Shown in pieces: positions 35,560-47,219 of a stretch of DNA of 64,000 bases. The notes under the pieces are model-generated. The model was not told where the DNA came from, made no database searches, and worked only from the letters and a program-made list of their open reading frames with translations. Location: assembly GCA_037903475.1 (NCBI GenBank), contig JBAJFG010000362.1, forward strand, positions 1-64,000. The letters are read 5' to 3'. A program made the translations under genes and the position numbers. The DNA comes from Ancylostoma caninum (taxonomy: Eukaryota; Nematoda; Chromadorea; Rhabditida; Ancylostomatidae). Numbering within the stretch: the first letter of the stretch is position 1; each line of letters starts with the position of its first letter.

Positions 35560-36500
35560 ATTTAGATGGCTAAGATCATTGTAGAGATTTTTTTTAACGT
35601 GCTCAATTCCCTTTCTAATGGTTTCACTAACATTTACCTAGTAGAGTTTAGAATTTACCGTTCCCGGCCGATGCACCATGTTTGGATTGCATCAAGATCC
35701 AATGTTATTATGGTGGTTCATACAAATAACTAATCTAACCTTTATTGTTCATTCTTAACCACAACTAATTGTCAATCGCCCTAACCAATAATTACAGGAG
35801 TTGTTTAGGCAGAACCAGATTCACTAAGCTAGGTTAAGTTCCTAAGTTCCTCATCTGCTCCTTTTATCGTTACCTTCTTTCCTTACCCTTTCCCATTTTC
35901 CTTTACCAAGTGGCCCTTTCCCTCACAATGGTGATAAGGAGAGTCGAGTTAAGCGTAGGGAGAGAAGCCCCCCTTAGGACTCTGTTGTCCAGCTTATATA
36001 CGATACAGAACCTTTCCGCCTGTGGGCGGAGTCGAGAATATCGCATTCAATCTCATACCAACAATATGAGTCATCATGGCCTTGTGGTCATGACACCATT
36101 GTACTGTAGCGATAAAAAGCAAAAGAGAAATACAGTCACTCGGTAAATTACTCAGATGGGGCGTGGTGTACAGCTCTGCCACAAACCAAGCGCAGCGCAG
36201 AACGTGCGATTGCGCGTGCGGCTATGTGGCTAGCTTAGCTATCGATTGGCGTTTGGTCACGGGAGCCCGCGAAGGTATGGGAGAGCCATTTCCTATTTCA
36301 TATGAATGTAAGTGTAGCATCAGCTTGATAGCGAGTGTTTGATGCACAGTGGGCGGGGCCTGCTGCAAAGGGGTGCACGGTTGTAGTGGTTGAAGTGCGC
36401 AATGGTTTATTTTTAATGTAAATAATAAATAGTAAATAGTGAATGATTTGCTTGAATTCCTCCTCTAGGGATTCGAAAAAAAATTCTCGAAAAGTAATCG
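35560..36500. other. Unassigned sequence
   Basis: No gene recognised. 36214-36420 on - could hold the last exon of the Cys-rich gene upstream (acceptor CTTTGCAG, about 44 open codons), but this is not supported. Confidence 0.3.
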
Positions 36501-36507
36501 CGTTTAC

Positions 36508-36742
36508 CTTTGACTCCTCACAGCAAACCTCGCCTGCAGTAGTGTTGATGCACCTGTGGTTAGCCATAGGGCATAATCCATTGGCACAGGCTGAAAATGT
36601 CAAGAAGCAAATAAAACTTCCGGATAAGAAGATTTTTTAGAGGGAACTTACGCCCGGCACCACCATCCGAGCAGGTCTGAAGTTGGGCAAGAACTCCAAC
36701 GAAAGGTGTGAAAGCGAGGAATGCGAATGTGAATGCAATCAT
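36508..36742 (-). CDS. Small Cys-rich secreted protein, 5' two exons (3' end unresolved)
   Basis: Exons on -: 36652-36742 (signal peptide MIAFTFAFLAFTPFVGVLA, then QLQTCSDGGAG) and 36508-36590. They join in phase 1 through GTAAGT and TTTTCAG. The mature part has the spacing C-x6-C-x4-C-x6-C-x9-CC (CANGLCPMANHRC, GEVCCEESK), like the Lustrin/EB-type cysteine-rich modules common in secreted nematode proteins. A donor GTAAAC follows exon 2, and the frame also stays open through it to 36298, so the end is uncertain. Function unknown. Confidence 0.6.
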
Positions 36743-36949
36743 TGCACTGAGCGAAGACTGTGTGCTCTGATGGGACTCGGGAACAGTGTGTATTTATGCG
36801 CCTCGACATACGTTTGTAAAAACCCCTACAACAATGGCCAGCGGATATGCTTGAACAGTCGCCACAACGTCGAAAAAACGTCTTCGAAAAAAAAAACCGT
36901 CAGTGCACTGGTGAGAGCTCTACGATTACGATTTGAAAGAGCATAACCT

Positions 36950-37490
36950 TACACAGATGCAGCGCTCATTACAATAAATATTGATTTAATTAGGAGAGAT
37001 TATGCCATCGATGTCCCTCGCTGATTTTGGGCCCTCCGTGCATTTAATTCCTATAATCACTGGTAGGCCTGGTTCGTAAGTGGAGAGATTTATAAGCGCT
37101 CTATAAATCTTATGTTAAGTTGAGCCAAAGTCTTCCCAGACATCTGATAGTTCAGTTCATCAGTTCAAGTGATTCATTGTATCTAATAAATATAGTGGTT
37201 GTGATGAACTTAAGTTTTTTAATCTCTACAAGATGTTTGAGTGAGTAATAAAACTGCCTCGTTTAAAAAAACAATTCTAATCCAGTAAACCCCGTGCCAT
37301 ATAGTCAACATCTCCTTGTTGATTGTATTCCACTTGGTACTACTCATTCCTAATGCACATTGCTTACACGTGGTGGGATGTCTATATCAACCAAACCAGA
37401 TGTAAGTTCTTAAAACCCAATACTTACGTAGTTTTATATCAAAAATATGTGCACATATAAACGTTATTTGATAAACACATTTCGGTAGGT
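36950..37490. other. Unassigned AT-rich sequence
   Basis: Nothing recognised between the Cys-rich gene and the hammerhead-like motif. Confidence 0.35.
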
Positions 37491-37497
37491 TTCCTTC

Positions 37498-37579
37498 ACC
37501 TTACTGATGAGTGCAGGAGGAAAACCACTTTTATGTTTAGTTTTCGTATAAGGTTCATGCACGAAACGAAAACTGAACA
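37498..37579 (+). ncRNA. Hammerhead-like ribozyme motif with rearranged strand order, copy 1
   Basis: All hammerhead core elements are present. Stem I strand ACCTTA (37498-37503), CTGATGA (37504-37510), stem II strand GTGCA (37511-37515), stem III strand TGTTTAGTTTTCG (37534-37546) ending in cleavage triplet GTA, stem I partner TAAGGT (37549-37554), 3-nt link, stem II partner TGCAC (37558-37562), GAAA (37563-37566), stem III partner CGAAAACTGAACA (37567-37579). Stem III is 13 bp with one G-U. The strand order I-II-III-I-II-III is not any standard hammerhead permutation and needs a pseudoknot inside hairpin III. Activity is not shown. Confidence 0.6.
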
Positions 37580-37970
37580 AACCACATAATTTCAATATAA
37601 CTTTAGATTCTATGGTCTTGATTAAGATATGGTATTTCGTTTTAGTAAGCTCGTGATTCACGTGATTTCCTTCTGCGTAGGTATTCTATTGAGTGCTAAC
37701 ATAACTTCTTGTGCTTTCCTCAGTCGCGAATTCTTCCATGTTGTTGACATTATTCCATAACATAACGTCTCAAAGCGCTTTCCTTCCTCTATAATTCTAG
37801 ACTAAGTGCAGATTAAATCTGTTTAACTTACCGCTTGTGCGATACAATATACTACAGGAAGCAATAAAATTATTCATTTTCGACCATATAAACAGTTCGA
37901 GACAATACAATCTTATTAAGCTGAAAAATTGAAAAAGTAACAATGAAGAACTCATCCATCAAAAACAAAA

Positions 37971-40900
37971 CTAAACTTGCAGAGATCTAGCAAATCCTAT
38001 TCGTTTATTACCTACATCATAAATGTTACAAAACTGCCTTATAAACGGTGCGCCGAGTACCCAGTTTGCTCCCCAAAACGCTCCAAATCCATTTATCGCC
38101 AAAATACATGTATTTTCGTCGACACGAATGATGAGGTTCTTCGACTCGATTGTGTACTTGAGCTTGCCAATTGTAAGCGTGATGGACGGGTTGGCATTGC
38201 AGTCGATGTAGTAGAGATCATGTTCCGACATATACTGCAAAATATATTTTGACAGAAATCCGTAAGATTATTGGGCATTCAATGATTTGCTGTGGGAGTC
38301 GTGGTTGTGAAACAGTGACGGATGGAGAAAAACCCAGAGATCGGGTTGGGCGTAGAAAAAATATTGGGGTGTCAGTCACGTTGGAGAGCTAATTAAGTTA
38401 TTATTTTAATACCGAATGATCATTTTATCCGAAAAATAGAGAAAATAAAAAATTTGAAGAGTGGGGATTGATAGGAAAAACCCTCGAACATAAGCTCTTA
38501 CAAAATTTCCTCGCTTTTCTGCTTGGTTTAGCAATAATCCCACTAGGTTTCAGAACTTTTCCTTCTTCCCATTAGCGTGGAGGCATACGATCAAAAATCA
38601 ACGAAAAAATTTCAAGGGCATCAAAAACAAGTGTCATGAAAATTCTTCTCTGAATTAGTATCGAACTTTTTAGAGCGTCCATGATCAAGTGACATTTGTT
38701 AAGAAAAGAGCTTTCTATCTTAGATCGACTCCTTACAGTATTCCTCAGTAACGGCTCCAAGTGTTCCATCTTACCTAGTGTTCTCCTCCAAGTACAATTG
38801 TGATAATTCATTTTTGTATTTTTGTCGCACTGTTTTCGATAGTAGCCGGATCCTTTATAGGATATTGCAGTCAACACAATGTTTCACAATTTCGAATGTT
38901 TGAACATTTTGTGTGTTGCTGTGCTAGGTGATAGGTGATGATTGAAGGTGATTTGTGATGATGCAGGAACAAATAATCGAGGACTTCACTACGTTAGAGG
39001 TAGCTAGTTAAATTACATAAATAAATGACAAAACATCTAGCTGGAAAAGTAAGAAACTTGGCGATAAAAATATGAAATTTTTGGGTACTCAAACACCCAC
39101 TGGTTCTCGTGCAGTTGCCCTACGAGTTTAGTGGTCGTCTGCTTCGTATGACCAAAAAGAAAATACATGATCGGTACTGGAATAACTAATGTTCCCACCG
39201 TTGCATTCAGCTTGGAAGCAATTGCTTCTACATTATATGAAGAAGCGCCGAAAAACGGTGAGCTGGTGTCGGAGATGGCATCGGAGGAGTATTGGTACAC
39301 GTAACTGCCCGCAGTGACGTTGACCACCTAAATTGAATTTAAAGTAAAAAATTGAATTTGTGCTGCGGTATATAAATAGAAAAAGAGAGTAAAAGGAAGC
39401 TTTCACAGTTGAAATTGATATTTTGCGCTACCATCAAGCAGACTCAGTACAGTTACAAATATATTCACATTTTGGTTGTTATTGTCTAGTTCACATCAAA
39501 TGAGTGAGTATTTACGTTAGGAGAATGGTTTTGCCTAGAACAGACGCGGTCATCCTTGTTGTATAATTTTCTGCTATGAAATGCCAATACACTACAGGAT
39601 TCCACAATAGAAACGGATTGCAAGAGAGCTCGGAAAAAGTTTATGAAGCGTTACAAGTATAAACCATGCGAAACGGGTGAATAATAGGAAGACAACAAGC
39701 GCAGGCGACGTCTACCACCGAGCAGCAAATCCAGCATGAATGAGGAAGCACGTGGAACCAAAACCAGTTTGATTTAATTTTAACCATTACCTTGAATTTC
39801 CAGTAAGTTGCTACAGATACTGGCTCATAGGCGATCACATCTCCACAATGCTGCTTGTTCAGCCCGCCGTATGTGACTACTCCTCCGAACACATTCTCTG
39901 CATCTTAAAAAGTGTGTTCAACAAAGGAAGATACAAATCTAGAAGATGTTCTCACTTCAGCAGACGATAACATTGATCTCGCACACGTTTTGCCGTTTTT
40001 TAGGTACAATCGAAACTCTGATAACTGCGCAACACGAACTCGGCCCGAACGGCGTAGTGGTTCGACTAGAAACCTAAGCTGCAACGGATCCTTCTCCTTG
40101 ACTGCTTCTCAAGCTTTCGTCCCTTTTGCAGCAATTGCTGAGGGATGGTCTATAGCAATATAGCAATTGAGGGGAGGATGATAGCAACCGGAAAGTGTTG
40201 CTGCTAGGGTTTCCACTACAACTTTTACGCCGTTTGGGCTCGTTCGTGCTGCACAGTTATCAAAGTACATGCAGTGGACGTCAATGGCGTTGGCCCATTC
40301 GCGGCCTCGAGAAGGACGTCGCGCAACCGCGCCGCGCGCACCGTAACCGATGTTTCTGCTGCTGTTATGCTATTTCTTCCAGCTTTTCCACCCGATTTCA
40401 AGGATTCTCGACCAAATCGGGAAGAAAGAGCCTAGAAATAGCATTTCGGCGGCAGACGACACCGATCCTGGCGCGCGCGGCGCGGTCGCGCTGCGTCTTT
40501 CTCGAGGACGCAGATGGGCCACCGCCATTGCCGTTCACTGTATATGATTCATGAACTTCAACGTGATCATGAAAGAAATAAGTATACGTACCCCATCCAA
40601 CACATTCCATATAGACTGTGAATATAGGTTCAACCAATCCGAGTTTCCACGCTCGTTCGAAGGGTGAAACAGCATCATTGTAGGAGAGTGAGGAAAACGC
40701 TAGCCCAACGACGCCATCCACTAGACGCTAAATAAACTCGGCTCTCACCTAGGCTAGATATAAATAAATAAATAAATAAATAAATAAATATATATATATA
40801 AGTGTTTGCATGTGCGATTGATTTTTTACTGCTTTCGCTAAGGGGACGACAAGGACATGTCATAGGTTTTTGACAACACGCTCTGAACACATATGACAAC

Positions 40901-43900
40901 CATTATGCATGGAAACATCGAGTTATTGATTTATTGAGTTTTTTTAAATCAAGTTGTTGACTTTTTCGCTTCCTCTCGGGGACGTGTAAGAGCGCATATA
41001 CTGTGACTCTCGAAGAATCTGAACGCAAATGCAGTCCTTGTCAAAAAGATAGACGGATTACGGGTGCAGTTTCATATCGTCGCGGCCGCAGAATCGCGGC
41101 GGGACGGGTGTAGGCCCTTCTGGTCCCACCGTAATCGTCCCGTAATTAATGAGCTAGGGCGACCACGCCCTCATTACGTGTGGCACCCCGCAATGGGCTG
41201 GGCACGCGGCAAAATGCGGACGAGTTATCGTTTTCGTTTTACAGTTTTCGTCCGAATGAGCAGTATTTTTGCGATTGTGATCGAGAATAGTATGAAAAAC
41301 GAACTAGTTGTAAAACAGAAAGCAAAATTACCTTAACCTTCCTGTAGAATTATATAATTTGGAGCGTTCGAGGATGCTTCATATTATGCAGTTTCCTCAT
41401 TCGCTTCTAATTTGATTTCTCTTCCGCAAAACTTTTGACAAACCCTATGTAATTGTCACCGAGCTTTACCTTTTGAAATGAAATGTTCACAGTATTCGGA
41501 ATTCAATTAGAACTGTGTTATCCTCTCATAATAGCCTTTCAAAGTACCATTTCAACATAGTTCAACTACATCCACTAAATGAAGGCAGCTAATTTATTAA
41601 CTATTAGGCCATGGTTTCACGTGTTATGCCGTGACCTATGACTTAGGTTTAATTACCCAAGTTTGAGTTACTTGCTCTTCCTTTGTATGGCTTTCATGGC
41701 TTATTATGGTTTCTCTTATGGTATCTATTGGTATCTTGGACTATTTCGCCGTAGGATCAACAGAATCAGGTTAGTTGGTTTTATATTTCCAACTCAATTG
41801 TGGCCTCCCCTCCCCTTACTGATGAGCACAGGGGGAGGCCTATTTTATAGGTTTGTTTTCCGTCTAAGGGTTAGTGCGAAACGGAAACCAAACTATTCTT
41901 TTTCTTTTTTCTTTTTTCTCTTTAGTAGTAGCCTCTCTCCTTTTTGTTGTTTTTTTCCTATATCCCCAGGCAGGGCCGCAGGGGATTATTTACACACAGG
42001 TATATGTGACCTTACAAGAGAAACCGGTATCGATTCGAAACATGATTCATACAATTTGATTCATATAATTCATCCTAAAACGAAATACTAAGAGATACAT
42101 ACGTACATACGTAAAAATGAGCTTCTTTTTGCTATTGACCTATTACTAATTTTTCAACATCTTCTAGAGTTGGTTTCCCTTTTTTAGCGGAAACCTCACT
42201 TGCTCACCATGTTCACACTACACATCTGACTACACCGAGTCAAATCGAGTAAAGATGTGAACAAAATGTTTGAAGTTATCGACTAGTTGCAAAATCCAAA
42301 AAGTCGAGGTGCTTCAAATATGAACAGCTCGAAAAGAGTGGGAAATCTAGTAATTCGGTGACTACGCGAAAAGCTCTAAATTCTAGTTATCGGGAGTATG
42401 AACTACCTCTTTTCTCTGTCTATCCCACCCTCACAATAAAGGCACGCGAGGAAATCCTGGCTTTCTAGGAGTAGAAATAGAAAACATAGAGGTCGAAGCT
42501 TACAAGAATTTGTTCATTCACAATGTGTGTGGAAAACGATAACTTATTAAAGCTCTCTTATAGCTCGAAAGAAATTGGTAAGTAAATTGGAAGGTATGAC
42601 TAGTTGTGAAACTCGTCCATCATCTTAGATGATTGTCGTAAACGTCGCGAAGCGACAAGATGACCTCTTGGCACCTCATTAGCGGGCAGCCAATCGCGGG
42701 ATCTTCCAGCCAATCACAGCGCTGCTATAATATGGCCCTTAATTACAGCGGTCCAGAAGGGCCGTCTCCCCGGCGGGACCTACTCGACTCTCACTTTGAG
42801 CATGCTCTCTTCGCATTCATCGCTCAGGTCCCATCGCGTTTCTGCAGTCACGGAATCCATCTTTTTGAGAAGGACTGTATGTCACGTATTTTCCATAACG
42901 TTATTATCCGAATAGCTCCATTATTTCGCAAGTCAGCCAACATGCTGACCACCAAAATAACATACACTTTGAATGAATTTGTCGATAGTAGCACATTCCC
43001 TCATTAGCGTGAAGTAGCAATGTAGCAAAACATCCGAACAAGGCAGGGAATACCATTTGGCTATTTAAATCCAATGGTAAGGCTGGTTATTCTGAGGAAC
43101 CTCATGCAATGTGTATGACATCTGCATAGCACCGTCAAATGTGCAGGCCAAACCTGCAGGCAGGGGAATGGCTCCCGCCACGAAAATATGCTTCCATCGC
43201 CAGCGTTATTATGCGCGAGTCCCGCAACAAGGAAAAGAATCGGCAAGGAAATTCTTCAGGTCTTCACTCTTTTCCGATGGTTTTTACAGTACTCATGTGT
43301 TTTTCCCATACTTATTGTACATAGTTGCATTATCAAACTATTACCTATGTGGGCACCATTCCACTTCTTCTGCCCCGAAATCTCAAAATCAAAAACTTCT
43401 CTGAAACTTCGGCCAGGGGGGTTATTTGACATGCAGATCACGAATATCATACTCGTTTTGTGCCGCAACCCCATCTGTGTAGGGATATGGTAGCGTTAGG
43501 ATAAGTGAGGTATCTCACATGGATTTTTGTCTACGGGGGTTATTTGTCATGCTGATCACGAATACCACATTGACTTTGCAAGTTGAAAACAATTTGAGGT
43601 TTTCCCATAGACTGTACCTGCCTTGACTCTACCGTAACCCTACCCAAATGGGGTTGAGGCACTAAACGAGTGTGTTAATCGTGATCAGCATATCAAATAA
43701 CCCTCTTAGACAAAAATTCAGATGTTTCTGTGAAATAACGTGCTTAACCTGACCTCATCATAACTCTACCCAAATGGGGTTTTGGCACAAGATGAGTTCA
43801 TACCCGTGTGGTCCCTATGCAGTAGGCAAATCAGCTTTTTAACGTCTTAACTTCATCAATACTGCTCACTTTATAATCAGAACAAAATTTTATGGACGTT

Positions 43901-45743
43901 CATCCTCCTAGTTAGGTAAATAATCTCTTACCTCACCAAGAAACTCGTCGATTTTATTTGCAAAACCAATCTTTGTGGCCGGAACTACGAGTTGTGCCGT
44001 GCTTTTGTCACCAAACCTCAGGGTGTCGTTTCCAAAGAAGCCATGTGCTGTCCCTCGAGGACGATACTGCAAATAGTCTAACAAAATGTTTCAAAATTGC
44101 ACAATTGAGATGATGGTAAGGCAGTTAAGCCTCGTTAGACCAGAATATTCTACTCACTCCCATCCTCCACGTTCCATTCATGGGGACGTAACTAGACGAC
44201 TTCGCAGACTCGAAGTAGTGTTTTCCTCTGCAGGGGTTCTTCTTTCTCGGCTTTTTATCCTCGCAACATACTTGATGAGGGCAGAAGATTTTGCATATCA
44301 CTTCAACCAACCAATCATGAGAAAATATTTTCTCATGAAGGAAAAAAATCGAGTAATATTCGTTGTTAGAATGTATTGCAACGTACTTCCTTGGTCACAA
44401 ATTGAATCGTCACAAACCAGTGGCTTATCAGCGGAACAAGTGTAGTCGACGACCCAAGTGTCCGGCGACCCAGTGTCTAGTACCACCTAGGTTACAAACA
44501 AAGTAACACGTGCTAATTGCTCATAAACTCTAGAAAATCCTTTTTTTTATTAGCACCCACTGTAAATGTCTGCTCCGGGCTGCCGATCGTAATATTGGCA
44601 ACGTATTCCATGTTGTGGTAAGCATTGATCTTAAAACGAGGAAGCTGGAGATATGTTTATCTACATGACAGTTAGCAAGGCGTGGGACCTTGACCTCTTG
44701 GTTCATGCGTAGGTTTCCTCGCCTATTTTTTATTGCGTCGTCAAGTGTGAATTGTCGAATTTTTTAAAGTGCTCACTCTGATACTTGAACTCTGCGAAGT
44801 CTCAATTGTTCTCTCATAATTTTGCAATCTCTATCTAGGCATATCCTCCCTTTTCAAGAATTAGTTCTTTGAATCCAAATTTTTGTTCGAGAACTGACGT
44901 CATGAAATTGCAGGAAGGCTATAGTGCTGTTTAAGGATTTGAGTTCTATCGCAGTGTATGTAATAAATGGACAATTCGAAATATTCGTGCAATGTTTGCA
45001 AAAGGTATGGATGACAACTTCCCTCGACTCCAACGGCCGAAGTTCTCTTCATTTGATATATGTATACATGTTAGTTGAGCACTCTGATGGTCCTACTGTG
45101 ATTTGCTTGAAACTATAGCGGAAGCAAATAGATTTCATATTTGAATTGAATAAGCCGCAAACTATAGGGCTCCTGAATTATTACTACTGTTACAAGTAAG
45201 CTGGAGTATTCATTATAATTTGGCGAGGTGAACTGGCGTGATAATCGAATTTACAATAATTGATCCCTCAATATGAGCATCACTTTTACCACTTTTCACA
45301 AAACTTTGCTGCTCAAACAAGAGGAGCGGATCAGAGAATCTACCCAGTCTGCGAAATCAACAGAATTCCTTAGTTTTGAAGCTACATCTTCAAATATATC
45401 TTATATCTTGTTTTGCCTGAGGAATGCCTGAGAATGCCTGCAGGACCATGAAAAAACATGAGGTGATCTATGATTTCTTCTTCATAAGTGATCTTATGCA
45501 GTTGTTCCGTGGACATTCAAGCAATTTCTGATGCTTTTATGCTATACTCACATTTTGGTGGAAATTACTCTTTTCGGTAGGGGCTTCCATAGTTTGCCTT
45601 GACCTCATCTCCTCGATGTAGGCTGCCCATGATCCTGCTCGTAGCATCTCGACCATTTTCGACCGGATTTTTACAAGTGGCATTTGATACGTTTCAGCTA
45701 CTGCATGGTTTGTTGCAGCAAGGAGAACGAGCCAGAGAAGCAT
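37971..45743 (-). CDS. Secreted pepsin-family aspartic protease (copy 3), diverged paralogue
   Basis: Exons on -: 45552-45743, 44561-44644, 44387-44486, 44158-44300, 43932-44066, 40592-40727, 39791-39897, 39199-39327, 37971-38234. Every exon has the same length as in copies 1 and 2, splice sites are kept (first donor GTGAGT instead of GTAAGT), and no stop is seen, so it predicts 429 residues. It differs at scattered residues, for example in the propeptide, DKGTA to DKSTA, DTSSSFF to DTSSPFF and KHKYT to KLKYT. The first motif is DTGS and the second DTSS, so the Gly-to-Ser change is shared by all copies. Introns carry later insertions: a 269-bp MITE, a 1.67 kb hAT-like element and a fold-back repeat. 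Confidence 0.87.
40272..40540. mobile_element. GC-rich MITE, 269 bp, in protease copy 3 intron 6
   Basis: Inverted ends of about 45 bp: CAGTG(G/A)ACG(T/G)CAATGGCG.TGGCCCAT..CTCGAGAA.GACG. Absent at the matching sites of copies 1 and 2 (for example about 4131 and 17125). The target duplication is unclear because the site is ATATAT. Confidence 0.82.
41106..42771. mobile_element. hAT-like non-autonomous element, 1666 bp
   Basis: Flanked by a perfect 8-bp duplication GGCGGGAC (41098-41105 and 42772-42779). The empty site with one GGCGGGAC followed by CTACTC is present in protease copy 2 near 17960. The ends form an imperfect inverted repeat around GGCCCTTCTGG..C..TAAT. An 8-bp duplication fits hAT transposases. 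No transposase frame; it carries a hammerhead-like motif at 41813. Confidence 0.85.
41813..41893 (+). ncRNA. Hammerhead-like ribozyme motif with rearranged strand order, copy 2
   Basis: Same layout as 37498-37579: CCCTTA, CTGATGA, GCAC, then GTTTGTTTTCCG ending in GTC, TAAGGG, link TTA, GTGC, GAAA, CGGAAACCAAAC. Stem III is 11 pairs with one mismatch. Relative to copy 1, paired bases change together in stem I (A-T to C-G), stem II (T-A to C-G, G-C to A-T) and stem III (A-T to G-C, T-A to C-G). It lies inside the hAT-like insertion 41106-42771. Confidence 0.6.
43350..43800. mobile_element. Fold-back repeat replacing intron sequence in copy B
   Basis: Two direct copies of GGGGTTATTTG(A/T)CATGC.GATCACGAAT and inverted partners ending CATATCAAATAACCCT, with repeated ACCCAAATGGGGTT.GGCAC. 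It replaces about 150 bases present in copies 1 and 2 (18535-18660). No coding frame. Confidence 0.65.
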
Positions 45744-45974
45744 CACCTATAAGAGGGTTCTTTTTTGAATGAGTTCTTGATCGTAACGAACGACTATTCA
45801 CCATTGGCATTTATGTTTTTCTCGTTTCTGAAGTAAGGATAAAGAAAATCGATGTCGATTAAAAAGATTTTGGGGTCTTGGAGGCAAAAAATAGCCTACT
45901 TTCTAGCTAAAAATTGAATGGGTAGGAGCTGCACGTTCGAGTGACGGGAAGTTACCTTACACATACGGCTAGGA

Positions 45975-46970
45975 TAAGTAGACAAATGAAAGCAACAGAA
46001 CATAGACCAGGAGCATCATCAGGGGGTAGCTACGGACCATGTTTTTGAAGAATAGAGGATTAGTAGGAACTGCTTTTACTCTGCTCAGTGCTAGGTAATC
46101 GGAACCTGCTCTATTGATAAAAAAAAATGTGACCGGCATTTGAGCCTGGTTCTATTAAGGTAGAGCTTAAGTGCGCTACCCTTAGTAATAGAAAATCTAA
46201 ACGAACAGTATTTCTCGGGGTTATGACCACAATGACCATGAATAAGTTTGTGGAACATGAGAAGGTCAAAATTTCCTTCTCCTAAAAGAAAGGGAGTGGA
46301 TGCCAAGATTCATATTCCTCTCCTTAGCGGAGGGGATCCTATCATAAGAGAAGCCGACTGTCGTTGTAAAGAGTTTTCTTGTGAAACTATTCTGGACCTT
46401 TTCAAGTTTATTGCTAATCTTCCGTTTGTATGGGCTAAAGATGACTTTACCGTATTCAAGTAAAGGTCTAATGTAAGCTTTAAAGGCAAGTAAGGGGATC
46501 GAACTGTTCTCAATAATCAACGCCCTGAATAGTTTGTACATTACACCCATGGCCTCGGCGGCGATTTGTTCACAGTGGTGGTCAAAGTTTAGGGGAGAGC
46601 AAAAACCCCAAATCCTTAATCCTGTCAACTGCTTGAATCGGGGTTTCTCCTATAACATAAGCGTGGCAGCTATTCCGGGGCCCAATATGGATTAGCTTAG
46701 TTTTTTCCTCTGACAGTGGGATCTTCCAATCTATGGACCATTTGTGTATGAAATCGATTGCGTTCTGAAGTGCTGGCCTGTCAGAACTTTTAGCATAGAT
46801 TTTAAGGTCATCGGCGAAAGCTCAGCAGTTAATACCAAATGTTGAAATGAGTTGGGGAAGCTCATACGTATATATGTTAAAAAGGATCGGAGAGAGAACT
46901 CCCCCCTATGGAACCCCACTTGCGACCCGTCTTGGCTCCAAAAAAGAAGATCTCATGTGTAAAAAAATTG
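45975..46970 (-). mobile_element. 5'-truncated non-LTR retrotransposon (LINE) fragment
   Basis: On - the sequence encodes broken reverse transcriptase: SGVP, then an in-frame stop, then GGVLSPILFNIYTYEL; then AFADDLKIYAKSS with the catalytic FADD; then the usual C-terminal part KAYIRPLLEYGKVIFSPY..LEKVQ..FTRKLF (open frame 46266-46628). At least two stops lie in the RT, so it is dead. It replaces about 100 bases of the protease promoter region present at about 20870-20970 of copy A. Confidence 0.82.
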
Positions 46971-47219
46971 CAATATCACTACGCCCTCGAAAATAGTGAT
47001 ATAAAGCTAAACCACTGTCTAGAAAAAGAATAAATTTCGACTTAACTACTAGCGGAGAGATGCCAACCCATTCAACACGCTCGAGAGATAGGACTTCATA
47101 GCTTGCTTGTTTACAGGACGCGAGAGCTGAGAGATCTCAGCGGATCTAGCCGGGTGATTAAGGCTCCACCTTTGCGATTCGAGCGACATCAGGAGAGTTT
47201 ACCGAAAGAAGACGTTATC

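Larger units (their letters stand above)
28751..35560 (-). mobile_element. BEL/Pao retroelement, broken and 3'-truncated
   Basis: Order on -: gag, protease, reverse transcriptase, RNase H, integrase with DUF5641-like tail, and the start of an envelope-like frame. Breaks seen: a frame change inside protease at 33011-33014, an in-frame TGA at 31476-31478, and a frame change before the integrase CxxC at about 30225-30240. The 3' end stops at 28750 where the duplicated segment begins, so the rest of the env-like frame and the 3' LTR are missing. The 5' untranslated part and LTR should lie in 34958-35560; a TGGCGCCA on - at 35176-35183 could be a primer-binding site, but LTR borders are not fixed. 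Confidence 0.88.

Noticed and set aside
36683..36946. 87-codon Cys-rich frame on +
   Set aside because: It overlaps antisense the signal-peptide exon of the - strand gene, has no signal peptide of its own, and its cysteines arise from the complementary codons.
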